Positions 56,268 through 64,000 of a DNA stretch of 64,000 nt are shown here, one piece after another. The notes under the pieces were generated by a model that did no database searches, was not told where the DNA came from, and saw only the letters and a program-made list of their open reading frames with translations. This DNA comes from Cercospora beticola (Eukaryota > Ascomycota > Dothideomycetes > Mycosphaerellales > Mycosphaerellaceae), in NCBI RefSeq assembly GCF_033473495.1, contig NC_088935.1:3472001-3536000 (forward strand). The letters run 5' to 3'. How positions within the stretch are numbered: position 1 is the stretch's first letter; each line of letters begins with the position of its first letter. Both the position numbers and the translations under genes were made by a program.

Positions 56268-58793
56268 ATGAGCAATCATCCGCCTTTGCGACCTCCACCA
56301 CGGCCGCGGTCACCGTCTGGCCAGCGGTCGCAGTCTTCCTTATCACAAGGCTCGTTGCGGAGTGAGTCCAGTCTGTCCACCACAACGATCGACTCGATTG
56401 AAGCAAATGCACCTAAGCGCACCGCATATCCGCCACAGCCGCCTGCCGCAAGGCCGTCCACTGCAGGCGGACTGGCACCCACGCAAGGAGGAAGCGCTTT
56501 TCAGACCATGCCTCGACATGCGACGCGTGGTTCTCTGGATGGTTTCAGGACCGCTTCCCCAATGCCCGGACAGCAGATAGGACACCGCGCGCGGCAGCAC
56601 TCACAAGGATTCTTTGAGCCTTCTCTTCCCAGCAGTAACGCCTTGACGACTTCGCAAATTGCCGCGCAGACAGCATATTCGCATCGTGTATCGCCACCGC
56701 CATCTCAATTCGAGCGCAAGCGATCGTATCCGGGCCTGGCACCTATCAACACTGCTGGACCCTCTGCCAGCCGGCGACCTAGTCACGAGCAGAGTCCGCT
56801 CAATCCGTCGGCAGCAAATTCTACTTTACCCTACAGTAACGGCTCAGTTGGTGGCAGCAGATTGGCGGCCACTACGGCAGCGAATGTGGCATTTCCCAAT
56901 GGCAGAAGTCCATTGCCTTCGCCTGGCCTTCCACCATCTGCTAGTACCGCCTATCCTGGTGCCGCTTCAGACAAGGAAGCAAAATCAAAAACTTCCAGAA
57001 TGAAGCTGTTTGCGAAGCCTAAGAATATAGTACTGTCGAAGGATAAGGACAGTAAAGCAACTTCCGCTATGCCTTCACCTGGCAAACCGCCATCGACTGC
57101 CACCTTTTTCCGTGGCGGCTTTCCCAACGCATCGACGACAAGTCTCGTGGATCCTGCGTCGAGTGTTAGCTCTCTCTATTCTTCTGCCAATGCTTCAACA
57201 TCGACTTTGGTGCCAGCTATATCGGAAAAGGATAAGGAAAAGAGACATCATTTCTTGTCACGGCAAAAGCACAAACTTCGCGATGAGCCTGGGCAACTCC
57301 CTCTCTCGTCTGCCCATTCGAATTCGCTAGCGACCAACCCTGATAAGCCACAGCCTCTCTATTCATTCACACCAGACTCTCCTGCCACCGGACCATTCGC
57401 AAAATCCATGTCAGGTTTCGATCTACGGCACGGTGGACGTGCGTTGCGGGACAAGAAGAAAGAAGAGAAGGCCGCCGCAGCAGCTGCTGCCAAGTTGGAG
57501 CTGACCCCCATCGCATCGAACTCGTCTACTGCTGGACCAGGCGAGCAATACCTGGGAACCAGTAGCTATGAGGCCAGCTTTGCGGGGCCGCCTTCAGGTA
57601 GTGCTAGCGTCTTCTCCTTCCCTTCGGAAAGTGTTCCGCCTGTCACGGCTCAAGCATTCAGTCATATCGGTGCGCAAATGGGACTACCTGGGATCGGTCC
57701 GGACGACGCATGGCCTTTACTGAAGGCGCGCTTGCTTAACATATTTTCTGGCGAAAACCTCCGAACGCCTATTGAGGATTTCAACGCCTTAGTCAGTGTT
57801 CATGTTCGCCGGTGCATCCAGCGACGCTCTCCAATTGTGCTCGTGGAAGATGTGCGAGAACTGCTGCAGACTGGATTTATTTCTCTTGCTCAGACGCTGC
57901 GAGGGGTTCCAGATGATAGACTTGTCACCAATCTTGTGGAAATGTGGATTGGTGTTTACGGCGCAATTCTACCTTTCCTCCAAGCAGTCTTTCTTCCTCT
58001 TGAACTGGAGTTCAAAGGTAGAGGCAGTTTGATGTCAGCGCGAGAAGCTCAAGAATTTTGGGGCGCCATACCGGAATCACTCAAATCTGACGATCGACCA
58101 ACTTCCGCAGGTGGAACAACGACAAGCCTCCACGAGGAGCTAGAAGTACGACGCATAACACTCATCGCCTTCCGCGACGAGGTCATATTGCCAAGACATG
58201 AGAGCCTCATGAACATCTTCAGCAGACTGTCACTTGACAACATCAACGCAAGAGTTTCTCCTGAGCCTGCGTCGAAAGGACGAGATCACGCTCGGAGTGA
58301 CCCTGCTGCTCCAAGTGCGGAGAGACCAGGCACGGCAGGGAGCCTCAGTCCAAGGCTCAGTAGCTTCAACTCGCAAGCATCGACGTTGCTAGACGCCGCC
58401 AGTACTTCCTCCGGTGGGGCCATGAGCCTGGCAGGCCGCAGTAGAGCGACCTCTAATACGTCGGCGGGCAGCTTTGGCACCAATATGCCACACATTCATT
58501 CCCCTTCGCTTGGAGGCCCCGGTTCTTTCAGTGTGACCAGTCAGCCGCAGCCCCTGCCATCGCCGGTACCGCTTGCAGATCCTGCTAGAGTGACAGAGAT
58601 TGTGGCTCGAATGCTGCAGTGCCTGTACATGCTGGCCTCGTGCCAGACAGGAGACGTGGCACAGGGCAACGTTGAACGTCTCACAAATGCTCTCAAGTAC
58701 AATTGGCTCGGGAGAGGTCGAACAGGCAGAGATAGGAGAGGCTGGGTTGGGATCAAAGCCGGACGCGTTGGTGTCGGCCTGGTTGGCGCATAA
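56268..58793 (+). CDS. HbrB-like TORC2 subunit (Bit61/Protor family)
   Basis: Intron-less, 841 aa. Residues 1-470 are disordered and Ser/Pro/Ala-rich, with a basic patch (SRMKLFAKPKNIVLSKDKD) near 245 and an Ala run near 400. The HbrB domain lies at about 480-665: DDAWPLLKARLLNIFSGENLRTPIEDFNALV, RRSPIVLVEDVRELLQTGF, NLVEMWIGVYGAILPFLQAVFLPLELEFKGRG, then RRITLIAFRDEVILPRHE. A second conserved piece near the end (EIVARMLQCLYMLASCQT ... NALKYNWLGRGRTGRDRRG) is also usual. In Aspergillus hbrB mutants hyperbranch; yeast Bit61/Bit2 belong to TORC2. Start Met 56268 gives MSNHPPLRPPPRPRSPS. Confidence 0.9.
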   Translation: MSNHPPLRPPPRPRSPSGQRSQSSLSQGSLRSESSLSTTTIDSIEANAPKRTAYPPQPPAARPSTAGGLAPTQGGSAFQTMPRHATRGSLDGFRTASPMPGQQIGHRARQHSQGFFEPSLPSSNALTTSQIAAQTAYSHRVSPPPSQFERKRSYPGLAPINTAGPSASRRPSHEQSPLNPSAANSTLPYSNGSVGGSRLAATTAANVAFPNGRSPLPSPGLPPSASTAYPGAASDKEAKSKTSRMKLFAKPKNIVLSKDKDSKATSAMPSPGKPPSTATFFRGGFPNASTTSLVDPASSVSSLYSSANASTSTLVPAISEKDKEKRHHFLSRQKHKLRDEPGQLPLSSAHSNSLATNPDKPQPLYSFTPDSPATGPFAKSMSGFDLRHGGRALRDKKKEEKAAAAAAAKLELTPIASNSSTAGPGEQYLGTSSYEASFAGPPSGSASVFSFPSESVPPVTAQAFSHIGAQMGLPGIGPDDAWPLLKARLLNIFSGENLRTPIEDFNALVSVHVRRCIQRRSPIVLVEDVRELLQTGFISLAQTLRGVPDDRLVTNLVEMWIGVYGAILPFLQAVFLPLELEFKGRGSLMSAREAQEFWGAIPESLKSDDRPTSAGGTTTSLHEELEVRRITLIAFRDEVILPRHESLMNIFSRLSLDNINARVSPEPASKGRDHARSDPAAPSAERPGTAGSLSPRLSSFNSQASTLLDAASTSSGGAMSLAGRSRATSNTSAGSFGTNMPHIHSPSLGGPGSFSVTSQPQPLPSPVPLADPARVTEIVARMLQCLYMLASCQTGDVAQGNVERLTNALKYNWLGRGRTGRDRRGWVGIKAGRVGVGLVGA

Positions 58794-59169
58794 TGGCTTT
58801 GGACTATGCTTGGCGTTTGGATGGCTCAGGATAAGGCTCAGGATGAAGCACAGGCGCTCTTGTGGATTTCTCAATGATACCCAGACCACGGCTCTTGAAG
58901 AAGAGTGAGAATGTACGTGGCACGAAGCATGAAGTAAGTGGAGAAGCACATCTAAGATCGTTATACAAGCCCCCCGTGGAGTGTCACACTGGGATGCACT
59001 TCTATTCATACATATTTTATATTACACCCGCTCAATGCTATGCATTTTGTCTCGTCCACGCAAATCGTTGCGCGTCTGGAAGAGGAGAATTTGATCATCC
59101 AAGGTCTTCTTGGTTTCTACATTTTACACGAATGGCACACCGCATTGGAAGGGGTCATTCAATCGTTCG
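58794..59169. other. intergenic, convergent 3' ends
   Basis: Between the stops of HbrB and Mge1. Nothing seen. Confidence 0.5.
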
Positions 59170-60035
59170 TTATGAGTTCTTCACAACGCCAACTTTTGCC
59201 GCCTGTGGGTAACGTTAGTCAGTGCAGTTCGAATGGGGAGGAAAGATGGGGGACGTACCCGCAGCACTCTGCCGTTATACAAGAAACCCTTCTGTTGCGT
59301 ATAGAAAACTGTGCCGTCCTTCTTGTCCGGCTGTGGCGCCTGGAAAGTGGCCTCGTGCAAATTGGGGTTGAAGGCTTCGCCCTCGACACTGGGATCAATT
59401 CTCTCCATGCCATGCTTCTTCAATGTGTTGACCAAGATCTCATCCGTCATCTTCAGACCAGAGTGCAGGTTGACCAGATCGGGGTTCGCATCGGTAAGCT
59501 TCTCCTTGGGCACGTTTTGCAGGGCGCGGTCGAGGTTATCGACGCTGTCGAGGAGATCTTTGGCGAAGCGTTGTAGAGCGAAGTCCTTGGCGGCCTTGAC
59601 TTCGCGCTTCGTTTGCTCTTGGAGGTTGCGATACTCTGCGATTTGGCGCTTTAATTTATCCTGTCATTGCTATTAGCATCATCATCATAAGCCGTTTGTC
59701 GACAAAAGGCAAGGTCGTACTGTGACTTCGACATTGTCTTTCTGAAGAGCCTCGAGCTCTTTCTGCAATGGGTTCTGTTCCTTCGCCTGCTGCTCCGCGC
59801 CTTCCTTTGCGGTGTCCTGTGTACCCTTACCTTCGTTCTTCAAGATTTCCTCCTGTTTCTTATCGGACTCGGCCTTTTCTGATGAGTACCACCTCCGCGC
59901 CGCGATGCGCTGTGTTGTCGCCGGGATGGCTTTATACGCGGCCAGGTAGGGGGCCGGGACAGTGTGCACCGCGCCGAGGGCGGGCGACTGTCGCGAAAGA
60001 GTGAAGAGTGATCGCGTTAATCGTTGTTGCAGCAT
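59170..60035 (-). CDS. mge1: mitochondrial GrpE-type nucleotide exchange factor Mge1
   Basis: Exchange factor for mitochondrial Hsp70 in protein import and folding. Exons 60035..59721, 59660..59259 and 59202..59170, all phase 0, give 249 aa. The N-terminus (MLQQRLTRSLFTLSRQS ... RIAARRWYSSEKA) is a mitochondrial presequence. A charged coiled coil (QNPLQKELEALQKDNVEVTDKLKRQIAEYRNLQ) and KREVKAAKDFALQRFAKDLLDSVDNLDRAL follow. The beta-wing ends NPNLHEATFQAP, GTVFYTQQKGFLYNGRVLRAAKVGVVKN, the GrpE signature. The last exon has just 10 codons and a stop. Confidence 0.95.
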
Positions 60036-60262
60036 GGTGTGCTCGTGTGATGTGTCGCGTGTGATGGCAAACGATCGATGCAGCTATGATGGAGCGTCAA
60101 CTTTTCTAGAGCGCGGCAACGGAGCAGTTCGGAGGATCATTCCCGCTCCGAGCACCGGCTGTGAGGTCTGTTCACTCGACTAGGAAACCATCGGCAACTA
60201 CGGAATATACTACATCAACATCGCTGTGCATCAAGTGGCAGCTGTAGGCCGTATCAACATGT

Positions 60263-61302
60263 TCATCGAGCATCAAAAGCGGTCTGCGCGTTATCGACCA
60301 GGACTTGCGTAACGCTCGCTCCCTCGGCCTCTATCCAGTCCAGCACGCGCCCCAGGAACGGCGCCACGTCGAGGTCCTCGAAGCGGGTGTGCGGCCAATC
60401 TGTAGCGAACAGACAGCGATCAGGGCGAGTGCGTATCACTGCCCGCCCCAGTGACTCAACGAGCGCGTTGTCTGGGTCGCGAGAAAGTCGATAATTGCCA
60501 GAGAGCTTCACCCAGACGTTGCCCTTCTGCAAAACCCTTACCAGCGCGTCAAAGCCCGGCACCTGCTCCGCCGACACGGCCGTCGACAGAGTCTCGTTGG
60601 ATGGATGCCCATAGTGCGCCAGTATCACCTTGACGCCTAGATCGTTGATGTACTTCTCCAGCAGTGGCACTTTTTCCACCCCTATGTACAGATCAAGTGC
60701 CCACCCAAATGGCCGCACCGCATCGGCATAGGTGCGGAGCCTCTCCTCCAGTTCAGCACCTGAAGGGTCAGCGCCGACGCTCTTGAAGTTCAAGCGCACG
60801 CCGCGGACACCGGCTTCGTGCCATGCTTGCAACTGCTCCTTCGACGTTACTGCTGGATCGAATTGGACAACGGCACGCCCATTAGCTGTGCCAAGGTCAT
60901 GCAACCCGGAGAGCGTGGCACCATTGTCGTTGCCGTAGATACTGGGCTGCACGACTACTGCCTTTTCGATACCCAGCTGGTCTAGAAAGGTAGTTGCTTG
61001 CTCCATGGTGTGTGCTTCTGGCACGTATTGTGCCCCTGGTGCCAAGGGGAAAGTGACAGGGTCGACTACGTGCCTTACAATATGATCAGCACGGAGCACG
61101 AAACATTGATTGTGACTTACATGTGAGTGTCCCATGTTCCATCTGGAATCCTTGCAGCCAGGCGCTTCAGCGCTGCTGATGCAGTCGAATTGTCGCGGGT
61201 CATCGTGAGTGCTCTGATTGGCACACTCCGCAGCCCAGAAACAGCAGGCGCGGCGAGAAGACAGCAACGCGAAGCAGTCGTAATACTTTTCAATAGATTC
61301 AT
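60263..61302 (-). CDS. amidohydrolase, LigI-like (COG3618) lactonase family
   Basis: Exons 61302..61121 and 61073..60263 give 330 aa. The N-terminus (MNLLKSITTASRCCLLAAPAVSG) looks like a targeting sequence, with a possible internal start at MTRDNS. The TIM-barrel core starts at WDTHMHVVDP, where His60 and His62 form the HxH metal or substrate site and the intron splits the Met codon between them. FRFDP-like strand GRAVVQFDPA, VRGVRLNFKS, VILAHYGHP, and the C-terminal CLFATDWPHTRFED complete the LigI pattern. Relatives hydrolyse 2-pyrone-4,6-dicarboxylate or other lactones; the substrate here is unknown. Next to an alpha/beta hydrolase on the same strand. Confidence 0.88.
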
Positions 61303-61534
61303 GGTCTGTCGTGTGTCTTTCGAGTATGTGGAATTCGCTTGCCCTTTTAGGTACACAATCCTATCAGCGATATCGGCCAGTGTGCTGGGGGAGTGTGGAG
61401 CATTATGCATGGTGTCCGGTGGTATTCTGCGCTCCTGCTTCAAAGCAAGTGCATCAAATCGAACACATCCCCTCCCATGAGCTAGCTGCGACGACTGCAC
61501 AGGTATTCGAGCCTCTGATAAGCGCCGTTACATG

Positions 61535-62802
61535 TCATAATCTCGTCGCAAGCCAACTCTCAATCACTTTCGTGCCTTCTGCTTTCTCCTTGTACCCGAG
61601 CAATGTATCGAGGATGAAATCTTCATGCGCTGCGCCAGATTCAATGACGATAGTCGTCTTTGCGTGGGCCTTCTCAATGGTCGTTCCGAAGGCTTTGATG
61701 CTATCGATGAGAACTTCTTCTGCCAGGTTTGTCAGTATTGGGTAGGCCCTAAGTCTGGAGTAGTGTGATCCGTACTGTCGCCACCCCAAATCAGAATATC
61801 ATTCACCACCTTATCCAGCCCAGAATACCACGCAGAGTCGGCAAGACTTGGCTCACTGTACTTGTCACTTGATTTCTCACCGAGAAACAACTTCTTCCAG
61901 CGATCAGCCGCCGCCGGTGGTATCACTATATGGCGTTAGCAGAGTTCGTGTGTGCAGCCCAAACAGGTACCATCTATCGAGAACGTCGTTGAGCTGCATT
62001 CTAGCGATTTAACTTACTATCACTTGTTGCGTTCCGTCGGAAGCTGTCGTCTGTAGTGCTGAACTTGATCCATGGCGATATCAGAACCGCAGCAGCAAGT
62101 GAGCCTCCCGCGGTCGGATTTGGAAGCTCTGGGTGAGGATGGAGAAGGTGGGACAGGAGACCGATCGTCAAATTTGCGCCAGCAGAGTCCCCAGCCACGA
62201 TAATCTGTAAAACGATCAGCAAGCACCCCAAAATAGATAGATCAACTCACATCTTCAGTCTTCTTGCCAACCGTGCCCGTGAGCCACTCCAAGCTCTCCG
62301 CGGCCTGTCTCAGCTGCTCTGGGTATTGACCTTTAGGCGTCAAAGTGTAAGCGACCACCACGACGCTGACAGCCGTTGTCTTGGACAGCTCGTTCTGCAA
62401 ACCAAACAGCCACTGAAAATGGCCTGCTGTACATGAAAGCGCATATCCTCCTCCATGGAAGTACAAAATAGTCTTGGATGCAGCTTTCGGCCCCAGCCAG
62501 TGTACTTTCAAGCCCGAGGGCAAGACATCAGTATCGGGTTGAACATTTGCCTTTTTGGCAAAATCGAGGTAGCCGGACTCTGTACTTGCGTTCAGCCACT
62601 GCTCCTGCGCAACGTTGATGTTGGCAAGGTTTGCACGAAGGGCAGCGAAGACGATGTCTTTGAATGTCTTGTTGGCTTTCGCGGTGCTTGTGATTGGCAA
62701 TGTAAGGGCGCGAAATACAGCTGCTCCGAGTACTCGTGCCAGTAGAGGCACTACAAGTAGCTTGTCCAGTAGAGTTGGTACGGGCGAAGACTGGGCTGAC
62801 AT
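61535..62802 (-). CDS. alpha/beta hydrolase fold-3 esterase (HSL-like)
   Basis: Exons 62802..62251, 62204..62018, 61925..61776 and 61719..61535 give 357 aa. The HGGGYA oxyanion motif (about residues 116-121) and the nucleophile GDSAGAN (Ser191) define the hormone-sensitive-lipase/arylesterase branch. The acid residue lies in the segment after IWGGDKEVLIDS, and the catalytic His is His328 in GAAHEDF. A hydrophobic N-terminal region (LLVVPLLARVLGAAVFRAL) could anchor it. All splice junctions have GT/AG ends and hold frame. Small-molecule or lipid ester hydrolysis; substrate unknown. 232 bp from the LigI-like gene, same orientation, so a joint catabolic role is possible but only inferred. Confidence 0.92.
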
Positions 62803-63118
62803 GACGGCACTATGTCAGTGAAAGACCGTGATACTTGCAGTTTGCTCGACGAGAGAAAGCGAAGGAAAGAAGAACGGGCAACGGTCTGGCATGGCAGCAG
62901 GTCGCCGACACGCTCTCGAAGGGAGCTCCAGCATGCCTTTCGGCCCATGCTGCACTAGTTGCTGCTGTGGCTGCGGCAAGCGAAGCTCACTGCTGAAGCG
63001 AGTGGAGCTGGAAGTTGCGTGAAGGTGGAGTGCCAAGAAAAGTGGAGCCCAGCGCTTCCCTCGCAGCCAAACCATCTGCATATGTAATTCCGGGAGGGTA
63101 CTTCCTTTGCGCACGACC
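62803..63118. promoter_or_regulatory. divergent promoter region
   Basis: A 316-bp interval between the esterase (minus) and the F-box gene (plus). No TATA box seen. Confidence 0.5.
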
Positions 63119-64000
63119 ATGACAACGACTTATATCGACCGTCTGCCAGAGGAATTGCTACTGCAGATCTTCGCATACCTCGAACGCCCCGCCCCATCGA
63201 AACTCAACGCAAGGAAAGAGCCAAGTCTCGACATCACCAACTCCGAGTATCGGGATTACAAGAACGCATCCAGCGTATCTCGAAGATGGCGCTGCATCGT
63301 ACTTCCATTGCTCTTCAGCCACTGTCGCCTTAGACTTGATGCTGTGCCAAGAGCAGAGTGGAGTACTTGTCAAGTCCGCGGCATTCCATCCTCACGGAGC
63401 GCCCAAATGTCAAGTCGCGTTGATCCATACCACGAGCAACTTCTCCAGCAAGCAGCACTGGTGGGCAACTCAGCACCCGAGGGACCTGGAGACCAAGCCG
63501 TATCAAGCGTGCAAGGAAGTCTCAAAGTGGCGCTGCAATGGTATCACTGCCTCAAAGACTACTTGGAGTTTATTCAAGCACATGCACTCGAAACGAGCGT
63601 TCAAAGCTTTGCATTGATCGCCGAGGACTGCGGCATAGTCTACGATCGCTACCCACATCGTTCGGCCGCTAATCAAGACTACCGCTACCGTGCCGCCGCA
63701 GCTCTTTGGCAGCATCTCTTACAGACCATCGCTCCCGTTCGCGTCCTCATTGTGGCCAGTCCTGGAGATTTAGGATGTTTGACAAACTGTGCCATCGACA
63801 TGACTGGAGATTGGGCTTTCAGCGATATGAAATACCATATTCTGGAGCTTGGCCATGAAGGCACCTCGGTCAGAAGGCTTGAAGGCGTGCCGATAGACTT
63901 CGAAACGCTTGAATATGTGCCCAGTGAATATCCAGGAATCGCGAATGCCAGTCTTTTGAGATTACACCCCTGGACTGAAATAGGCTTGAATGAAGGATCT
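63119..64000 (+). CDS. F-box protein (3' truncated by window end)
   Basis: Frame open from Met 63119 to the last base, 294 codons visible with no stop. The F-box occupies about residues 7-75: IDRLPEELLLQIFAYLE, then an insert, and KNASSVSRRWRCIVLPLLFSH, the standard pattern of fungal F-box proteins. It recruits substrates to an SCF ubiquitin ligase through Skp1. The rest shows scattered Leu/His segments (ALWQHLLQTIAPVRVLIVASP, MTGDWAFSDMKYHILELGH) of the type seen in large, fast-evolving fungal F-box families. No leucine-rich repeats recognised. The substrate is unknown. Confidence 0.85.
   Translation, partial: MTTTYIDRLPEELLLQIFAYLERPAPSKLNARKEPSLDITNSEYRDYKNASSVSRRWRCIVLPLLFSHCRLRLDAVPRAEWSTCQVRGIPSSRSAQMSSRVDPYHEQLLQQAALVGNSAPEGPGDQAVSSVQGSLKVALQWYHCLKDYLEFIQAHALETSVQSFALIAEDCGIVYDRYPHRSAANQDYRYRAAAALWQHLLQTIAPVRVLIVASPGDLGCLTNCAIDMTGDWAFSDMKYHILELGHEGTSVRRLEGVPIDFETLEYVPSEYPGIANASLLRLHPWTEIGLNEGS

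Overview
This window is nuclear DNA of a filamentous ascomycete (Pezizomycotina). The evidence is gene density (about 36 genes in 64 kb), introns mostly of 48-120 nt with GTRNGT donors and CTAAC/CTGAC branch sites, and lineage-typical genes such as palC, the HbrB-type TORC2 subunit, Gyp5 and a Hva1-TUDOR protein. A dothideomycete, possibly near Mycosphaerellales, fits the overall impression, but that placement is inference and has not been tested. I saw no tRNA, rRNA, transposon, CRISPR, plasmid or virus sequence.

Layout. 1-14 kb: 3' end of a Cla4-type PAK kinase, cytochrome b5, an unknown membrane protein, a weak hypothetical ORF, a Hva1-TUDOR protein, a SAM methyltransferase, Noc4, ATP synthase subunit 4, a 2OG-Fe(II) oxygenase and a DEDDh exonuclease. 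14-30 kb: a membrane-anchored charged protein, Erv29/SURF4, Nup84, a patatin-like protein that has lost its catalytic dyad, a small secreted cysteine-rich protein, Rad51 and Nup120. 30-46 kb: a Gly/Asn-rich secreted protein, a 2-kb gene-poor stretch, a membrane-anchored disordered protein, an NTF2-like protein with duplicated exons, a GNAT-like protein, palC, Gyp5 and a cytochrome P450. 46-64 kb: Ctf8, dicarboxylate carrier, mitochondrial Phe-tRNA synthetase, PDH kinase, Sec61 alpha, a DUF1772-like protein, HbrB, Mge1, a LigI-like amidohydrolase, an alpha/beta hydrolase and the 5' part of an F-box gene.

How the genes relate. Most are single-copy housekeeping genes without operon logic. Three loose groupings stand out. 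Two Y-complex nucleoporins (Nup84 and Nup120) lie about 5 kb apart. Four nuclear-encoded mitochondrial genes sit at 47-52 kb (DIC1-like, MSF1-like, PDK) and 59 kb (Mge1), with DIC1 and MSF1 divergent from one short shared promoter. Three secretory-pathway genes (Erv29, Sec61 alpha, palC in ambient-pH sensing) are scattered. No secondary-metabolite cluster is visible around the lone P450.

The most noteworthy signals are gene-structure and catalytic-site anomalies: a pseudo-lipase (Ala for the nucleophile Ser), a 5-nt microexon that completes the carrier signature of the dicarboxylate carrier, an intron without an AG acceptor in the 2OG oxygenase, a TA microsatellite that shifts frame at a splice junction in the GNAT-like gene, and tandemly copied exons in the NTF2-like gene. 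I found no convincing new multi-gene system.
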